The translations under genes and the position numbers were made by a program. From Acidimicrobiaceae bacterium (GTDB lineage Bacteria > Actinomycetota > Acidimicrobiia > Acidimicrobiales > RAAP-2), in contig PLZW01000043.1 of assembly GCA_003153575.1 (NCBI GenBank), forward strand, positions 1-64,000: DNA of 64,000 nt, written 5' to 3'. Positions 28,097-36,634 of this stretch are shown piece by piece (the first letter of the stretch is position 1; the number at the start of each line of letters is the position of its first letter). A model generated the notes under the pieces. It ran no database searches, had not been told where the DNA came from, and worked only from the letters and a program-made list of their open reading frames with translations.

Positions 28097-28662
28097 GCGA
28101 ATTCGTCGAGGCATGCCGCAAGGAGTGGAGTCGGCTCGGCGTGTCCGAGAATCTGTCGAACGAGATGGCGGCGGACCTGGAGGCCGATCTGGCCGAAGCC
28201 CAGGCCGACGGGGTGTCACCTGAGGAAGTGCTGGGCAACGGCATCTTCGACCCTATGGCGTTCGCCGCCTCGTGGGCCGTGGCCCGGGGCATCGTCAGCG
28301 CTGGTCCTCAAACCAGATCAGCGACCCAGCACCGGACCTGGGCGCTGGCTGCCGCCGCACTCGTCTCGGCCGCCGCGGCGATGGTGGGTCTGTTGATCCT
28401 CGTCGTCCGTCCGATGGGGTCCGTGTCGGTGGCGGCCGCGGCCTTTCCCCGCCGCCTCATCCGACCGATACCTGGCATCGTCATGACCCCGCAACGGATC
28501 TTCGAAGAGCATTCGAACAATGGCTTCGCCCTACTGGGAGGCGTGCTGTTCATGGCCGCGCTCGTCGGACTCGGCGTCACCTTCTGGCTCTGGCGGTCGT
28601 GGTCGACCCGTAGGCGCCGGTCCGGATTCGACGATGACATCGGAATGCCCAGCTATCTGTAA
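28093..28662 (+). CDS. HAAS-domain membrane protein partner of PadR
   Basis: A 189-residue protein with an N-terminal helical HAAS/DUF1700-like domain (about 1-65, ENLSNEMAADLEADLAEAQADGVSPEEVLGN) and two membrane helices (about 82-105 and 149-172), ending in a basic tail. HAAS domains are typically encoded next to PadR regulators and are thought to bind them at the membrane, making a signalling pair (family knowledge). The ATGA overlap with padR supports coupled translation. Confidence 0.75.
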   Translation: MSEFVEACRKEWSRLGVSENLSNEMAADLEADLAEAQADGVSPEEVLGNGIFDPMAFAASWAVARGIVSAGPQTRSATQHRTWALAAAALVSAAAAMVGLLILVVRPMGSVSVAAAAFPRRLIRPIPGIVMTPQRIFEEHSNNGFALLGGVLFMAALVGLGVTFWLWRSWSTRRRRSGFDDDIGMPSYL

Positions 28663-28814
28663 TGCGAGAAGGACACGCAGGAGTCAGTTACCAGCAAACC
28701 GGACTTCCGCCCGCCTGATGCGGACGATTGGCGGATCCGACGCCATCTCCTGCTACCGACCCGCTCGGTAACCACCCACCATCCCACTCGGCCAGGAAGG
28801 CTCACACCCACGTC

Positions 28815-29792
28815 ATGAGCACTGCGACACTCGACGACCCGTCCACTGAGCGACGACCCGACGGCCAATGGGCCGTGGAGACCCACGGCCTGACCAAACG
28901 ATTCGGCGACAACATCGCCGTGAATGACGTCGAGCTCCTCGTCCCGCGCGGCTGCGCCTTCGGCTATCTGGGGCCCAACGGGGCTGGCAAGACGACTCTG
29001 ATCCGGGTGCTGCTGGGGCTGACGCACGCCGACGCAGGGACGATGTCCCTGCTCGGGCATCCGGTCCCCAAGCACCGCGATGTCGCCTTGGCCCGTGTCG
29101 GCGCCATTGTCGACGAGCCGAGGTTCCACGGTCACCTCACGGGTCGCCAGAACCTCCAGATCCTGGCGGCTGCCCGCGAACGGGCGGCACGCGACCGCAT
29201 CGGGCCGGCACTCGAGCGCGTCGGCATCCTCCATCGGGCCGACGACAAGGTGTCGAAGTACTCGATGGGCATGCGCCAACGCCTCGGTGTGGCCGCCTGC
29301 CTCATCGGGGACCCACAGCTTCTGATCCTGGACGAGCCGATGAACGGGCTCGACCCGGCCGGCATGCAGGACATGCGCGAGATGATCCTCTCGTTGGTCG
29401 CCGAGGGCCGGACGGTGGTGTTGTCTTCCCATCTGCTCGACGAAGTCGAGCGCACCTGCGACGCAGTGGCCATCGTGGATCGGGGCCGCGTCGTCCGCCA
29501 GGGTCCGATTTCGGAACTGCTGGCGGGAGCGACGTTCGTGGTGGAGGTGGAGTGCACCGAGCCCGAACGGGCCCGGTCGCTCCTCGATGGGACCAGCTTC
29601 AGGCCTCGGGTCGACGTCGACCCGGCCGGGCTGAGGATCTCTTTTCCGGCGGGGACGGAACGCGACGTGGTTGCCGAGGTCAATCGGGTGCTGGTCGAGG
29701 GTGGCATTTCCGTCTACCGGCTGCAGCATGTCCAGGCCTCCCTCGAATCGTGGTTCTTGGAGGTCACGAGCCGCCTGGGGAGCCCGGAATGA
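28815..29792 (+). CDS. ABC transporter ATP-binding protein
   Basis: A 325-residue ATPase of the DrrA/CcmA-like group. Walker A GPNGAGKTT, signature YSMGMRQRL (a variant of LSGGQ), Walker B LLILDEPMNGLDP and switch His (SSHLLDE) are all intact. A C-terminal DUF4162-like extension follows (about 235-325). It powers export by the permease encoded next (ATGA overlap). No ribosome-binding site is obvious. The 152-base gap after the HAAS gene may hold its own promoter, but a common PadR-controlled unit is likely. Confidence 0.92.
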   Translation: MSTATLDDPSTERRPDGQWAVETHGLTKRFGDNIAVNDVELLVPRGCAFGYLGPNGAGKTTLIRVLLGLTHADAGTMSLLGHPVPKHRDVALARVGAIVDEPRFHGHLTGRQNLQILAAARERAARDRIGPALERVGILHRADDKVSKYSMGMRQRLGVAACLIGDPQLLILDEPMNGLDPAGMQDMREMILSLVAEGRTVVLSSHLLDEVERTCDAVAIVDRGRVVRQGPISELLAGATFVVEVECTEPERARSLLDGTSFRPRVDVDPAGLRISFPAGTERDVVAEVNRVLVEGGISVYRLQHVQASLESWFLEVTSRLGSPE

Positions 29793-30988
29793 CCTCCGTG
29801 ACCGGCAGCCAGGACGTGTCGCCGTCCCCGTTGACGACCACACCGCCCAGTGATCACCGAGGATCATGGATCCCGTCGGGAGGGATGATCGCCACCAGAT
29901 GCATGGAGCTGCGGAAGCGCCGCGGCCTGATGATCACCCTGATCCTGGTGACCATCGGGATTCCCACGGTATTCCTCTTGATCCGTCTGCTCCTCCACGC
30001 ATTCGCGCCGAATACCTACGGTCCTGCTGGCGGCTACACCATCTACAGCGCCATGGTCTCCGGCGTGCTCTACGTCTTCGGCTTCATCGTGGCCGCGGTG
30101 CTCGGCGCCACGGCTGGCTCCGCGGATCTCACCGAGGGGATGTTCCGGCATGCGGTGGTGACCGGCCGCTCCCGTCTGGCGCTCTATCTGGCGCGAATCC
30201 CCGCCGGACTCGCCATCATCGTGACCTTGGTGGCGATCGGCTTCACCATCGTCTGCGCGGTGTGCGTATTCGCCGCGCCGACCCGGCTCCAGTTCAACAG
30301 TGTGAACGTGCCGGCCAACTTGTCCAGCGCCGGCCTGCAGAACTGGGCCGCCGACCATGAAGCCGAGGTCATCTGCAACTTCAATCCCGTGATCAGACCG
30401 TCTACACCGGGTCTTTCGACTCTCCAGACAGTCGAGCAGAACTTCCCGTGCGGAAATGGTCCCGGGGGCGGTGGTGCGATCTCCAAGCAACCCCCGGGAA
30501 TCCAAAGTCAACCAACGCAGGCGCAGATCCGGGAGGTGGCCACTTCCCTCGCCCGAATGAACTATGCCGACTACGCCCGGCAGTTCCTGTATCCGTCGAA
30601 CTCGCTCATGATCAAGAGCGGCCTGTGGCTCGAACTCGAGGCCGTCATCGGCTTCGTCGTCGGATTGGGGCTCGCATCACTGATCGGCCAGCGGACTGTG
30701 GCGGTGGTCTTGATGATCGTGCTCGAGGTCGTCCTGACCCCGATCCTCTCGCGGGCGCACATTCCCCATCTGTCGAATCTCCAGCGTGCTGTGGTCGGCC
30801 TTGCCACCGCCCACCTCTCGCCGGGTGGGCTCCCCGTGATCGGCGGTGGCGGCGGCGGACCCGGGGGGAACGGGGGGAATTCCGCGCTTCTCCCGGAGTC
30901 GACCACGGTGGCAGTGTGCGTGATCGTCGCATGGCTGGTCGGCTGGTCGGTCCTCGGGGCGTGGCGGATGATGACCAGGGACGCCTGA
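29789..30988 (+). CDS. ABC transporter permease
   Basis: A 399-residue ABC-2-like membrane protein with about six helices (about 48-70, 88-115, 140-165, 280-305, 310-330, 370-392). A large extracytoplasmic loop (about 166-270) contains CNFNP and FPCGNG cysteines that could form a disulfide. The substrate is unknown. A Gly-rich stretch (IGGGGGGPGGNGG) precedes the last helix. It starts inside the ATPase gene stop (ATGA). Confidence 0.85.
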   Translation: MTSVTGSQDVSPSPLTTTPPSDHRGSWIPSGGMIATRCMELRKRRGLMITLILVTIGIPTVFLLIRLLLHAFAPNTYGPAGGYTIYSAMVSGVLYVFGFIVAAVLGATAGSADLTEGMFRHAVVTGRSRLALYLARIPAGLAIIVTLVAIGFTIVCAVCVFAAPTRLQFNSVNVPANLSSAGLQNWAADHEAEVICNFNPVIRPSTPGLSTLQTVEQNFPCGNGPGGGGAISKQPPGIQSQPTQAQIREVATSLARMNYADYARQFLYPSNSLMIKSGLWLELEAVIGFVVGLGLASLIGQRTVAVVLMIVLEVVLTPILSRAHIPHLSNLQRAVVGLATAHLSPGGLPVIGGGGGGPGGNGGNSALLPESTTVAVCVIVAWLVGWSVLGAWRMMTRDA

Positions 30989-31009
30989 GCAGCCCTTACG
31001 GGTGAACGA

Positions 31010-31420
31010 TCAGGGACGATCCATCGACTGGACGTCGAAGTAGATCGGCATGAGGAACTTCACGTAGAACGCGTGCACGGTGAGTTGGGGATACACCAGA
31101 TCCTCGTACTCCTGGATCTGAACTCGATCGTCCTTCTCCCGATAGCGCTTGCACGCCTCGAGCAGGGCGTCGACTTCGGCTCGCGAGTCCTGGAGCAGGC
31201 CCAGATGATCGAATCCTGGTGAATCCATCGGCTTGCCGCTCTCGGCCAGAAGGATGAACTGATCGGCGTCCGGAAGCAGGATGTGGCAACGCTGACCGAC
31301 GACGTCGGCGTCGGTTGCCGACCATCCGAAGACGGACTGGTAGAACGCGTCGACCTCCTCGCGGAACTGATCGGTCAAGGTGCCGCGGGCGAAGGTCAGC
31401 TCCATGTGGTTGAACCGCAC
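31010..31420 (-). CDS. VOC-superfamily (glyoxalase-like) protein
   Basis: A 136-residue vicinal-oxygen-chelate fold (RFNHMELTFARGTLTDQFREEVDAFYQSVFGWSATDADVVG, later GFDHLGLLQDSRAEVDALL). The first strand carries the His usually used for metal binding. The enzyme activity is unknown. The GTG at 31420 is chosen so that the conserved RFNHMEL strand is included; the ATG at 31405 would cut it off. It converges with the ABC permease with a 21-base gap. Confidence 0.78.
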   Translation of the reverse strand: MRFNHMELTFARGTLTDQFREEVDAFYQSVFGWSATDADVVGQRCHILLPDADQFILLAESGKPMDSPGFDHLGLLQDSRAEVDALLEACKRYREKDDRVQIQEYEDLVYPQLTVHAFYVKFLMPIYFDVQSMDRP

Positions 31421-31551
31421 GACCGAATTGTAGGTCGGGCCCGCATACCTTGCCTGTCGTGGCCGGATCTCTCCGGGATGACGTCGGCGCAGAGACAGTG
31501 GGCTCCCTGATAGAACCTTGTCGTCGACCTGCCGATTCGAGGGGGACCGCC

Positions 31552-33021
31552 ATGTCATCGCCGCGTGTTCGGAGCCTGCGAGCTCTCGTCGTTGGAGCGT
31601 CATTGTCGGCGGTGATTCTCGCTGGGTGCGGTTCCTCGGCGGTGCCCTCATCGACGACCACCGGCGCATCCTCGCAAGCTCTGGCCGTTCACTGGATGCC
31701 GAGTTATGCAGCCCCCGGCACGCCGGCAACGTACAACCGGGTCGGCGTCATCAGGATCGGTCCGAGTTCGGCCAGGAACGTGCTCGTCCTCGAGCCGGGC
31801 ACGTCGGCGGGCAGCGCCTACTTCGTTCCCTTGGCCAAGTGGATCGTGGCCAAGACCCCCGGTTGGCAGGTGTGGTCGGTCGAGCGGCGCGAGAATCTCC
31901 TCGAGGACCAGTCCGAACTCAAGCTGTTCAAACAGGGCAAGGTCTCATCGACCGCTCTGTTCAACTACTACCTCGGCTACCTGAAGAATTCCTCGATCAC
32001 CGAGCACTTCCAGTCGATCCCCGACGCTTCGGTATCGTTCGCCAAGGAGTGGGGCATGAACGTCGCCGTCCAAGATCTCCATACGGTGATCGGGGCGGCC
32101 AAAAAGCTGGGCGGCAAGGTCGTGCTCGGTGGACACTCGCTCGGTGGAAACGTGGTGACCGCGTACGCCACGTGGGACTTCAACGGCAAACCCGGAGCCG
32201 ATCAGGTGGCCGGACTCGTCTACATCGATGGTTCGAGTGCGCCGTCACCCGAAGCCTCGAGCATTGACGGGGCACCCCAACCGTTAAGCGCCGCGTTTGC
32301 GAACCAGGAGCTTGCCGCGCTCGATGCACCGAAGGCCTCCCCATGGTTGAGCTTCGGTGGTATCACGGCGCCGTACGCGGGACTCTTCAACGCCACCGGC
32401 TCGGCCGCCGCGCTGCTCGACCCCGACGCGCCGTCACTCGGCCAGGTCTCCGGTCTGCTGCCCACCGACATCGTGCCGCCCGTGAGAGTCACCAATGTCG
32501 GCCAGTACGGCTATGCGCTCAACGTCGGCACGTCACCAACATCGCTCGAGGCGGCCCAGGGTCATCTGGGGACAGGTGTCGCCCCACAGGGGCCGGTCCA
32601 CGGCTGGGACGGGACCGGGGCACTCACGCCGATCAGCCGATTCGCCACGATGTTCTCCGGGGTCGGTGTGCAGAACGCCGACGGGACCGAGTGGTACTTC
32701 CCGCAGCGATTGACCCTCGACACTGCAGCCGTCGCCAACGGCAACGCCAACCCGGCTCAATCCGTCCTCGACGTCCAGTCGACCATGGGGCACGACCTGC
32801 CCCACAGCCTCTTGATCTATGCCTTCGCCGCCCACCTCGGCGGACCCGGCGTGCTCGTCGCCACTCAGGCCCTGGCCCAGCAGTCCGGAATCCCCATGAG
32901 TCACCTCACGCTCGTCGATGAGCATGCCACCTACGCGCACAACGATCCTGCCGGCGCCTATCCGGACAACATCTTCTTCGATCACCTGGTCCCATTCTTG
33001 AAGAATGTGGGCGCGGGCTAA
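31552..33021 (+). CDS. Lipoprotein alpha/beta hydrolase
   Basis: A 489-residue exported lipoprotein. The signal peptide ends in lipobox LAGC (Cys about 25). The alpha/beta hydrolase core has the nucleophile elbow GGHSLGGNV and an NH2-terminal strand NVLVLEPGTSAGSAYFVPLAKWI. The C-terminal region has DEHATYAHNDPAGAYPDNIFFDHLVPFL, supplying a plausible His/Asp pair. GAGGGGGA lies upstream of the ATG. The substrate is unknown; its surface location suggests scavenging of an extracellular ester. Confidence 0.85.
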   Translation: MSSPRVRSLRALVVGASLSAVILAGCGSSAVPSSTTTGASSQALAVHWMPSYAAPGTPATYNRVGVIRIGPSSARNVLVLEPGTSAGSAYFVPLAKWIVAKTPGWQVWSVERRENLLEDQSELKLFKQGKVSSTALFNYYLGYLKNSSITEHFQSIPDASVSFAKEWGMNVAVQDLHTVIGAAKKLGGKVVLGGHSLGGNVVTAYATWDFNGKPGADQVAGLVYIDGSSAPSPEASSIDGAPQPLSAAFANQELAALDAPKASPWLSFGGITAPYAGLFNATGSAAALLDPDAPSLGQVSGLLPTDIVPPVRVTNVGQYGYALNVGTSPTSLEAAQGHLGTGVAPQGPVHGWDGTGALTPISRFATMFSGVGVQNADGTEWYFPQRLTLDTAAVANGNANPAQSVLDVQSTMGHDLPHSLLIYAFAAHLGGPGVLVATQALAQQSGIPMSHLTLVDEHATYAHNDPAGAYPDNIFFDHLVPFLKNVGAG

Positions 33022-33032
33022 TTCCGTCGCAG

Positions 33033-33038
33033 TACCTT
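33033..33038 (+). promoter_or_regulatory. -10 element of leaderless NTF2-like gene
   Basis: TACCTT ends six bases before the GTG at 33045. Confidence 0.4.
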
Positions 33039-33044
33039 GGTCAA

Positions 33045-33419
33045 GTGGACCGTCAGACCAGCCGAGCCTGCTCTGTTGCCATCCGTTACCTCGGTGCTCT
33101 GGCCAGCCAGGACTGGGGCGCAGTGACCGAGTGCTTGGCCTCGGATGTACAGAGGCGCGGACCGTTCGGGGACAACTTCAAAGGTGTGCCCGCCTATGTG
33201 TCCTATCTCCAACGCACCATGCCGGCGCTACCCGGTTACCGAATGGACATCGATGGCGTCACTGAGCTCGGCGGCGAACGGGCCCTGGTTGAGCTGCGCG
33301 AGACGATCGAACTGGACAGCGGACCGTTCATCACCCACGAGTGTCTCGTCTTCGTAGTCGACTCCGATGGGCTCTTGAACGAGATCTCCATCTATATCCG
33401 ACAAGCTCCGCAGTGCTGA
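33045..33419 (+). CDS. NTF2/SnoaL-like protein
   Basis: A 124-residue NTF2-like fold (AIRYLGALASQDWGAVTECLASDVQRRGPFGDNFKGVPAYVSYLQRTMPALPGYRMDIDGVTEL and ALVELRETIELDSGPFITHECLVFVVDSDGLLNEISIYIR). Proteins of this type bind or isomerise small hydrophobic ligands; the function is not known. The start is GTG. It lies between the hydrolase lipoprotein and a thioesterase on the same strand. Confidence 0.8.
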   Translation: MDRQTSRACSVAIRYLGALASQDWGAVTECLASDVQRRGPFGDNFKGVPAYVSYLQRTMPALPGYRMDIDGVTELGGERALVELRETIELDSGPFITHECLVFVVDSDGLLNEISIYIRQAPQC

Positions 33420-33448
33420 GATGACCGATCTGGTATATCCATTGACCC

Positions 33449-33895
33449 ATGGCGATTCCTCCCAACCCGACCGACATGGCCAGGCTCACCCGCGAGGTCG
33501 CCGAGCGGGGTGAGCACCTGTTCCAACAACTGGGAACCCGTGATCTCCCCTCCTCCCCGGACCACCTCGTCATCGAGATGGACATCCGTCCCGAGTTCGC
33601 CAACGTGCGCGGAGCGCTGCAGGGAGGATTGATCGCTGTCCTCATCGATGTCTGTGCCGGTCGGCTGGCCTACCTCTCGTGCGATCACGAGAACGGTTTC
33701 AGCACGGCCACATCGGATCTCTCCATCCACTACCTGTCACCGGTGGCGGTGGGACCAGCCCGTGCCGAGGCTCGCGTGCTTCGCCAAGGCCGGTCCACCA
33801 TCGTGCTCCAGGTCGAAGTGACCGACGTCGGTCGGGACAACAAGCTCGCCGCGATCTCGACGATCGCGTTCACCGTGGTCGCTCCCCGCGCCTGA
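33449..33895 (+). CDS. PaaI-family thioesterase
   Basis: A 148-residue hotdog protein. The helix segment NVRGALQGGLIAVLIDVCAGRLAYL with Gly-Gly and Asp is the catalytic helix of PaaI-like enzymes; LSIHYLSPVAVGPARAEARVLRQGRSTIVLQVEVTD forms the beta sheet. It hydrolyses acyl- or phenylacetyl-type CoA thioesters. It has the same strand and close spacing as the upstream NTF2-like gene. Confidence 0.85.
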   Translation: MAIPPNPTDMARLTREVAERGEHLFQQLGTRDLPSSPDHLVIEMDIRPEFANVRGALQGGLIAVLIDVCAGRLAYLSCDHENGFSTATSDLSIHYLSPVAVGPARAEARVLRQGRSTIVLQVEVTDVGRDNKLAAISTIAFTVVAPRA

Positions 33896-33914
33896 GCCGG
33901 ATACCGAGGTGTGC

Positions 33915-34517
33915 TCAATCCATGGATGAGTCGGCGCGACCGAGGAGCCTCTGTGTGAGCCCGAGGAGTTCGGAACGCAGCGTCTCATCATCCAGATCTG
34001 CGACCAGGGGGTGTGTGACAGCGCCACCGATGGCGGCCGCGATCATCGCGGCCCGCACACGCGATTGGGCGTCGAATTTGCCGCCGAGCAGCACAGTGAA
34101 CAGGCGTTGCATGAACTGCTGAAACGGCTGGTGGTCGCCAAGTAGTCGAATGATGACAGGGTCGTGCTGGAGGGTGCCGACTAGGCGTCGACGACCAATG
34201 GCCAATTTGATCACCTGGTTCAGCAGTGTCTCGACCGCTTCTGGGCCGCCGGCATCGGCCTCCGCCGCCTCGAGCGCCCCCTCGAGATTCCCCAATTCGA
34301 TTTCGACTGCCCCGACGACGATGGCTTCCTTGGTCCGGAACTGGTGGTACACAGCCGCCTTCGTCACCCCGATGTCGTCGGCGATCATCTGCAGCGATGT
34401 CCCGTTGACCCCGTGTTCCGCAAACAGGTCGAGCGCCGCTATGAGGACGCGCATCTGAGCCTCGCTGTACCGGAGCGACCCGAACTTGTGGACGTCCACG
34501 GTCTCCACGGAGGTCAT
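33915..34517 (-). CDS. TetR-family transcriptional regulator
   Basis: A 200-residue regulator with an N-terminal TetR HTH (about 20-70, RVLIAALDLFAEHGVNGTSLQMIADDIGVTKAAVYHQFRTKEAIV) and a divergent C-terminal ligand domain. It is divergent from the 34698 gene, and the shared region contains a perfect palindrome at 34571-34590 plus a second half-site pair, so it most likely controls that gene and itself. TAGCGT six bases before its ATG suggests a leaderless mRNA. Confidence 0.92.
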   Translation of the reverse strand: MTSVETVDVHKFGSLRYSEAQMRVLIAALDLFAEHGVNGTSLQMIADDIGVTKAAVYHQFRTKEAIVVGAVEIELGNLEGALEAAEADAGGPEAVETLLNQVIKLAIGRRRLVGTLQHDPVIIRLLGDHQPFQQFMQRLFTVLLGGKFDAQSRVRAAMIAAAIGGAVTHPLVADLDDETLRSELLGLTQRLLGRADSSMD

Positions 34518-34523
34518 GACCCG

Positions 34524-34529
34524 ACGCTA
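34524..34529 (-). promoter_or_regulatory. -10 element of leaderless tetR
   Basis: TAGCGT on the minus strand ends six bases before the ATG at 34517. Confidence 0.45.
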
Positions 34530-34549
34530 GTCGCGACGCTTGGCAGTTA

Positions 34550-34590
34550 CTAGCCGATCGACTACTCTGACCCTAGCCAATCGGCTAGGG
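34550..34590. promoter_or_regulatory. TetR operator region with nested inverted repeats
   Basis: The perfect palindrome ccctagccaatcggctaggg lies at 34571-34590. A further ctagccgat at 34550-34558 is the reverse complement of atcggctag at 34580-34588, giving a second, wider dyad. The region lies between tetR and the divergent 34698 gene, as expected for a TetR operator. Confidence 0.65.
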
Positions 34591-34697
34591 CATCCACGCC
34601 CGACTCCGGGAACCAGGGTGAGATTCGGGTCAGACCTGATGAGCCCTGCACGTCAGTGGCCAAGGCGCCCGCAATGAGAACACGAAGGGGAATCTCT

Positions 34698-35822
34698 GTG
34701 CCGAAATCGACATCAGATCAGCAGCTCGACGAGTTCTTGGAGATCCGCAAGCCGGGAGCCCACTTGGAAGACGGTGTCATTCAGGACGATTTCGTCTTGA
34801 TGCTCGGGGTGGACCTCACCAACTTCCCCAAGTTCCCCCGAGTCGACGACAAGGTCACCTATGCGAAGGGCGACCTCGACATCCGTGATCAGATCCACGT
34901 CGATTCTGGAGCTGATCTTCCCGACTACAGCGGCCCCTACCGGGCTGATCTGCGGTACACGGACTTTTCTGCCGAGGCCTTGGCCACCAAGTTCCTGCCT
35001 TGGGCCGAGGTATACCGGGAGTCCTGCATCGACGCCTGGGCGACCGAGGTGGCCAAGCGGTACGGCGCCGAAGCGATGGCCGACATCGAGTGGACCGCCT
35101 GGAACGACCAGATCGCCCCCGAACTCGAGCGTATGAAGGGTGAGTTCCTTCCTGACGGCACGGTGTACGAGGACCCCAATCGTCAGATCCGGGAGGAGGA
35201 CCGGGTGACCACCCGGGTCGTCTATACCGGACTCTTCACCCCCGGCCCGGACACGGTCAGTCTTTCCAAGTCCCAGTTGGTCACGTGGCTGCTCGGCAGC
35301 CACGAGTTCCTGCTCCAGTGCATCGAGGGGTGGGCAGCACAGATCGTCGTTCGTTACGGACTGGACCAGATGTTCGACACCCAGTGGAAGATCTGGGGAG
35401 AGACCGTTCTCCCAGTTGCCAAGCGCCTGAAGGCCGAACACCTGGGCATCACCGGAGACACCGTCGCCGACTGGATGAAGGACCTCCAAGTCGACGCAAC
35501 CGCCATGCCCGGCAAGGCGTTCGACGTGTCCTTCGAGATGCCGGAACCGGAGGTCGGGATCATGACATTCAACCGTTGCGTCGCCGCAGACCAATGGGAG
35601 ACCATGGGGCGCCCGGACATCCTCGAGAAGAACTGCCACTCCACGTGTCCGAAGTCGATGATCGTGACGACCAAGATGTACAACCCGAACATGAAGGTCG
35701 ACATCCTCGCCATCCCGCCCCGAAAGGATCCGGGCGACGTGTGCTGCAAGTGGCGCTTCAGTATGCGTGACGAGAGCGACCCCGAGTACGTCCCCGTCAC
35801 GCTGACCACGAAGCCCAACTGA
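34698..35822 (+). CDS. Unrecognised protein with internal duplication, TetR-linked
   Basis: A 374-residue soluble protein that I cannot assign. Residues about 93-150 and 193-249 are similar to each other: both show E-x6-C-I-x2-WA-x3-V-x2-RYG-x3-M-x-D-x-(E/Q)W-x2-W with a following P and R(M/L)K-x-E. The C-terminal part (about 280-350) has conserved-looking Cys and His (NRCVAADQW, NCHSTCPKS, GDVCCKWRF), loosely reminiscent of DUF6125 or ATC-hydrolase-like proteins. The start is GTG with GAAGGGG eight bases upstream. The divergent TetR gene probably regulates it. Confidence 0.7.
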   Translation: MPKSTSDQQLDEFLEIRKPGAHLEDGVIQDDFVLMLGVDLTNFPKFPRVDDKVTYAKGDLDIRDQIHVDSGADLPDYSGPYRADLRYTDFSAEALATKFLPWAEVYRESCIDAWATEVAKRYGAEAMADIEWTAWNDQIAPELERMKGEFLPDGTVYEDPNRQIREEDRVTTRVVYTGLFTPGPDTVSLSKSQLVTWLLGSHEFLLQCIEGWAAQIVVRYGLDQMFDTQWKIWGETVLPVAKRLKAEHLGITGDTVADWMKDLQVDATAMPGKAFDVSFEMPEPEVGIMTFNRCVAADQWETMGRPDILEKNCHSTCPKSMIVTTKMYNPNMKVDILAIPPRKDPGDVCCKWRFSMRDESDPEYVPVTLTTKPN

Positions 35823-36291
35823 TCTGATCGCCCGCGCCATCGTGGCGCTCGATGGAAGTAGTGGGACTCTGTCTGAAGCCCTGCCGGAAGCTCGTCCCGG
35901 GCGAAGCCCGGCCGGCCATGCAGATCACCGAATGGGGCGCGGTTGGGGCAAGAGCCCGGCCGCCGCTCTGTGTCTCAGTCCGGCGTTCGCAGTTACCTTT
36001 CGTCCGAGGGATGTTTCCAGCCGGGCACCCTAGAGTCCGTGCTGAACTGGGTTCTTGCCCAAATCCGAAGATTTCTTGTGCCGGGCTGTCGATTCGGCCA
36101 CCGGCGTTCGTGGACAAGGTGGACGGCCCGAAAGGCCGACGACAGGAAGGGAGAAGCCCACGTCCACCACCGCCACCGACCCCAGGTCCCCGGTCTCGAT
36201 CGTCGGGTCCGGGCCGGGTCGTTGACGGCGGTGTTCCGAGCTGACCCCGACCCAACCGCTATGGACCAATCCTCAGACAAGGAGACTTGAA
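35823..36291. other. Non-coding interval with GC-rich hairpins
   Basis: I see no convincing gene in these 469 bases; open frames here have poor codon composition. Two perfect 6-3-6 hairpins follow the 34698 gene: gcgcca-tcg-tggcgc at 35834-35848 and ccgggc-gaa-gcccgg at 35897-35911, possible terminators without U tract. A TGTCGA at 36087-36092 resembles the -35 reported for ECF42 targets, but no clear -10 partner is found. Confidence 0.4.
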
Positions 36292-36603
36292 ATGGCTCAG
36301 TACCTGCTTTCCGTGTGGCACGACGACGAGTACGTCATGGACTTCACGACCCCAGACGCCCAGCGAAACGTCGCCCAGGTCGGCGCGTTCAATGAGGAGC
36401 TCCAGCGCACGGGCGCCTGGGTCTTCGCCGGCGGGCTGCGACCGACTTCGTCGGCGACGACCATCCGCTACCGCGGTGGGAGCGTCTCGATGACCGACGG
36501 ACCCTACGCGGAGACCAAGGAGCAGATGGGCGGCTTCTGGGTGATCGAAGCTCCGGACCTCGACGCCGCACTGGCGCTGGCGCAGAAGGCATCCGAGGCT
36601 TGA
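36292..36603 (+). CDS. YciI/DGPF-family protein
   Basis: A 103-residue YCII-like ferredoxin-fold protein (MAQYLLSVWHDDEYVMDF, TSSATTIRYRGGSVSMTDGPYAETKEQMGGFWVIEAPDLDAALALA). The TDGPYAETKE block is the DGPF signature. In actinobacteria these genes are next to ECF42 sigma factors and are their typical targets. The ribosome-binding site is GGAG nine bases before the ATG. The sigma factor begins 31 bases downstream. Confidence 0.9.
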   Translation: MAQYLLSVWHDDEYVMDFTTPDAQRNVAQVGAFNEELQRTGAWVFAGGLRPTSSATTIRYRGGSVSMTDGPYAETKEQMGGFWVIEAPDLDAALALAQKASEA

Positions 36604-36634
36604 GAGGGACCCGTCGAGCTCCGGCCGATGGAAG

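Noticed and set aside
36087-36092. TGTCGA as a proven ECF42 promoter
   Set aside because: A single hexamer without a matching -10 and 205 bases from the gene is weak; kept only as a lead.
35797-36255. Open frames in the 35823-36291 gap
   Set aside because: Composition and low-complexity Arg/Pro/Gly sequence are typical of chance high-GC frames; no ribosome-binding site or homologous motif.
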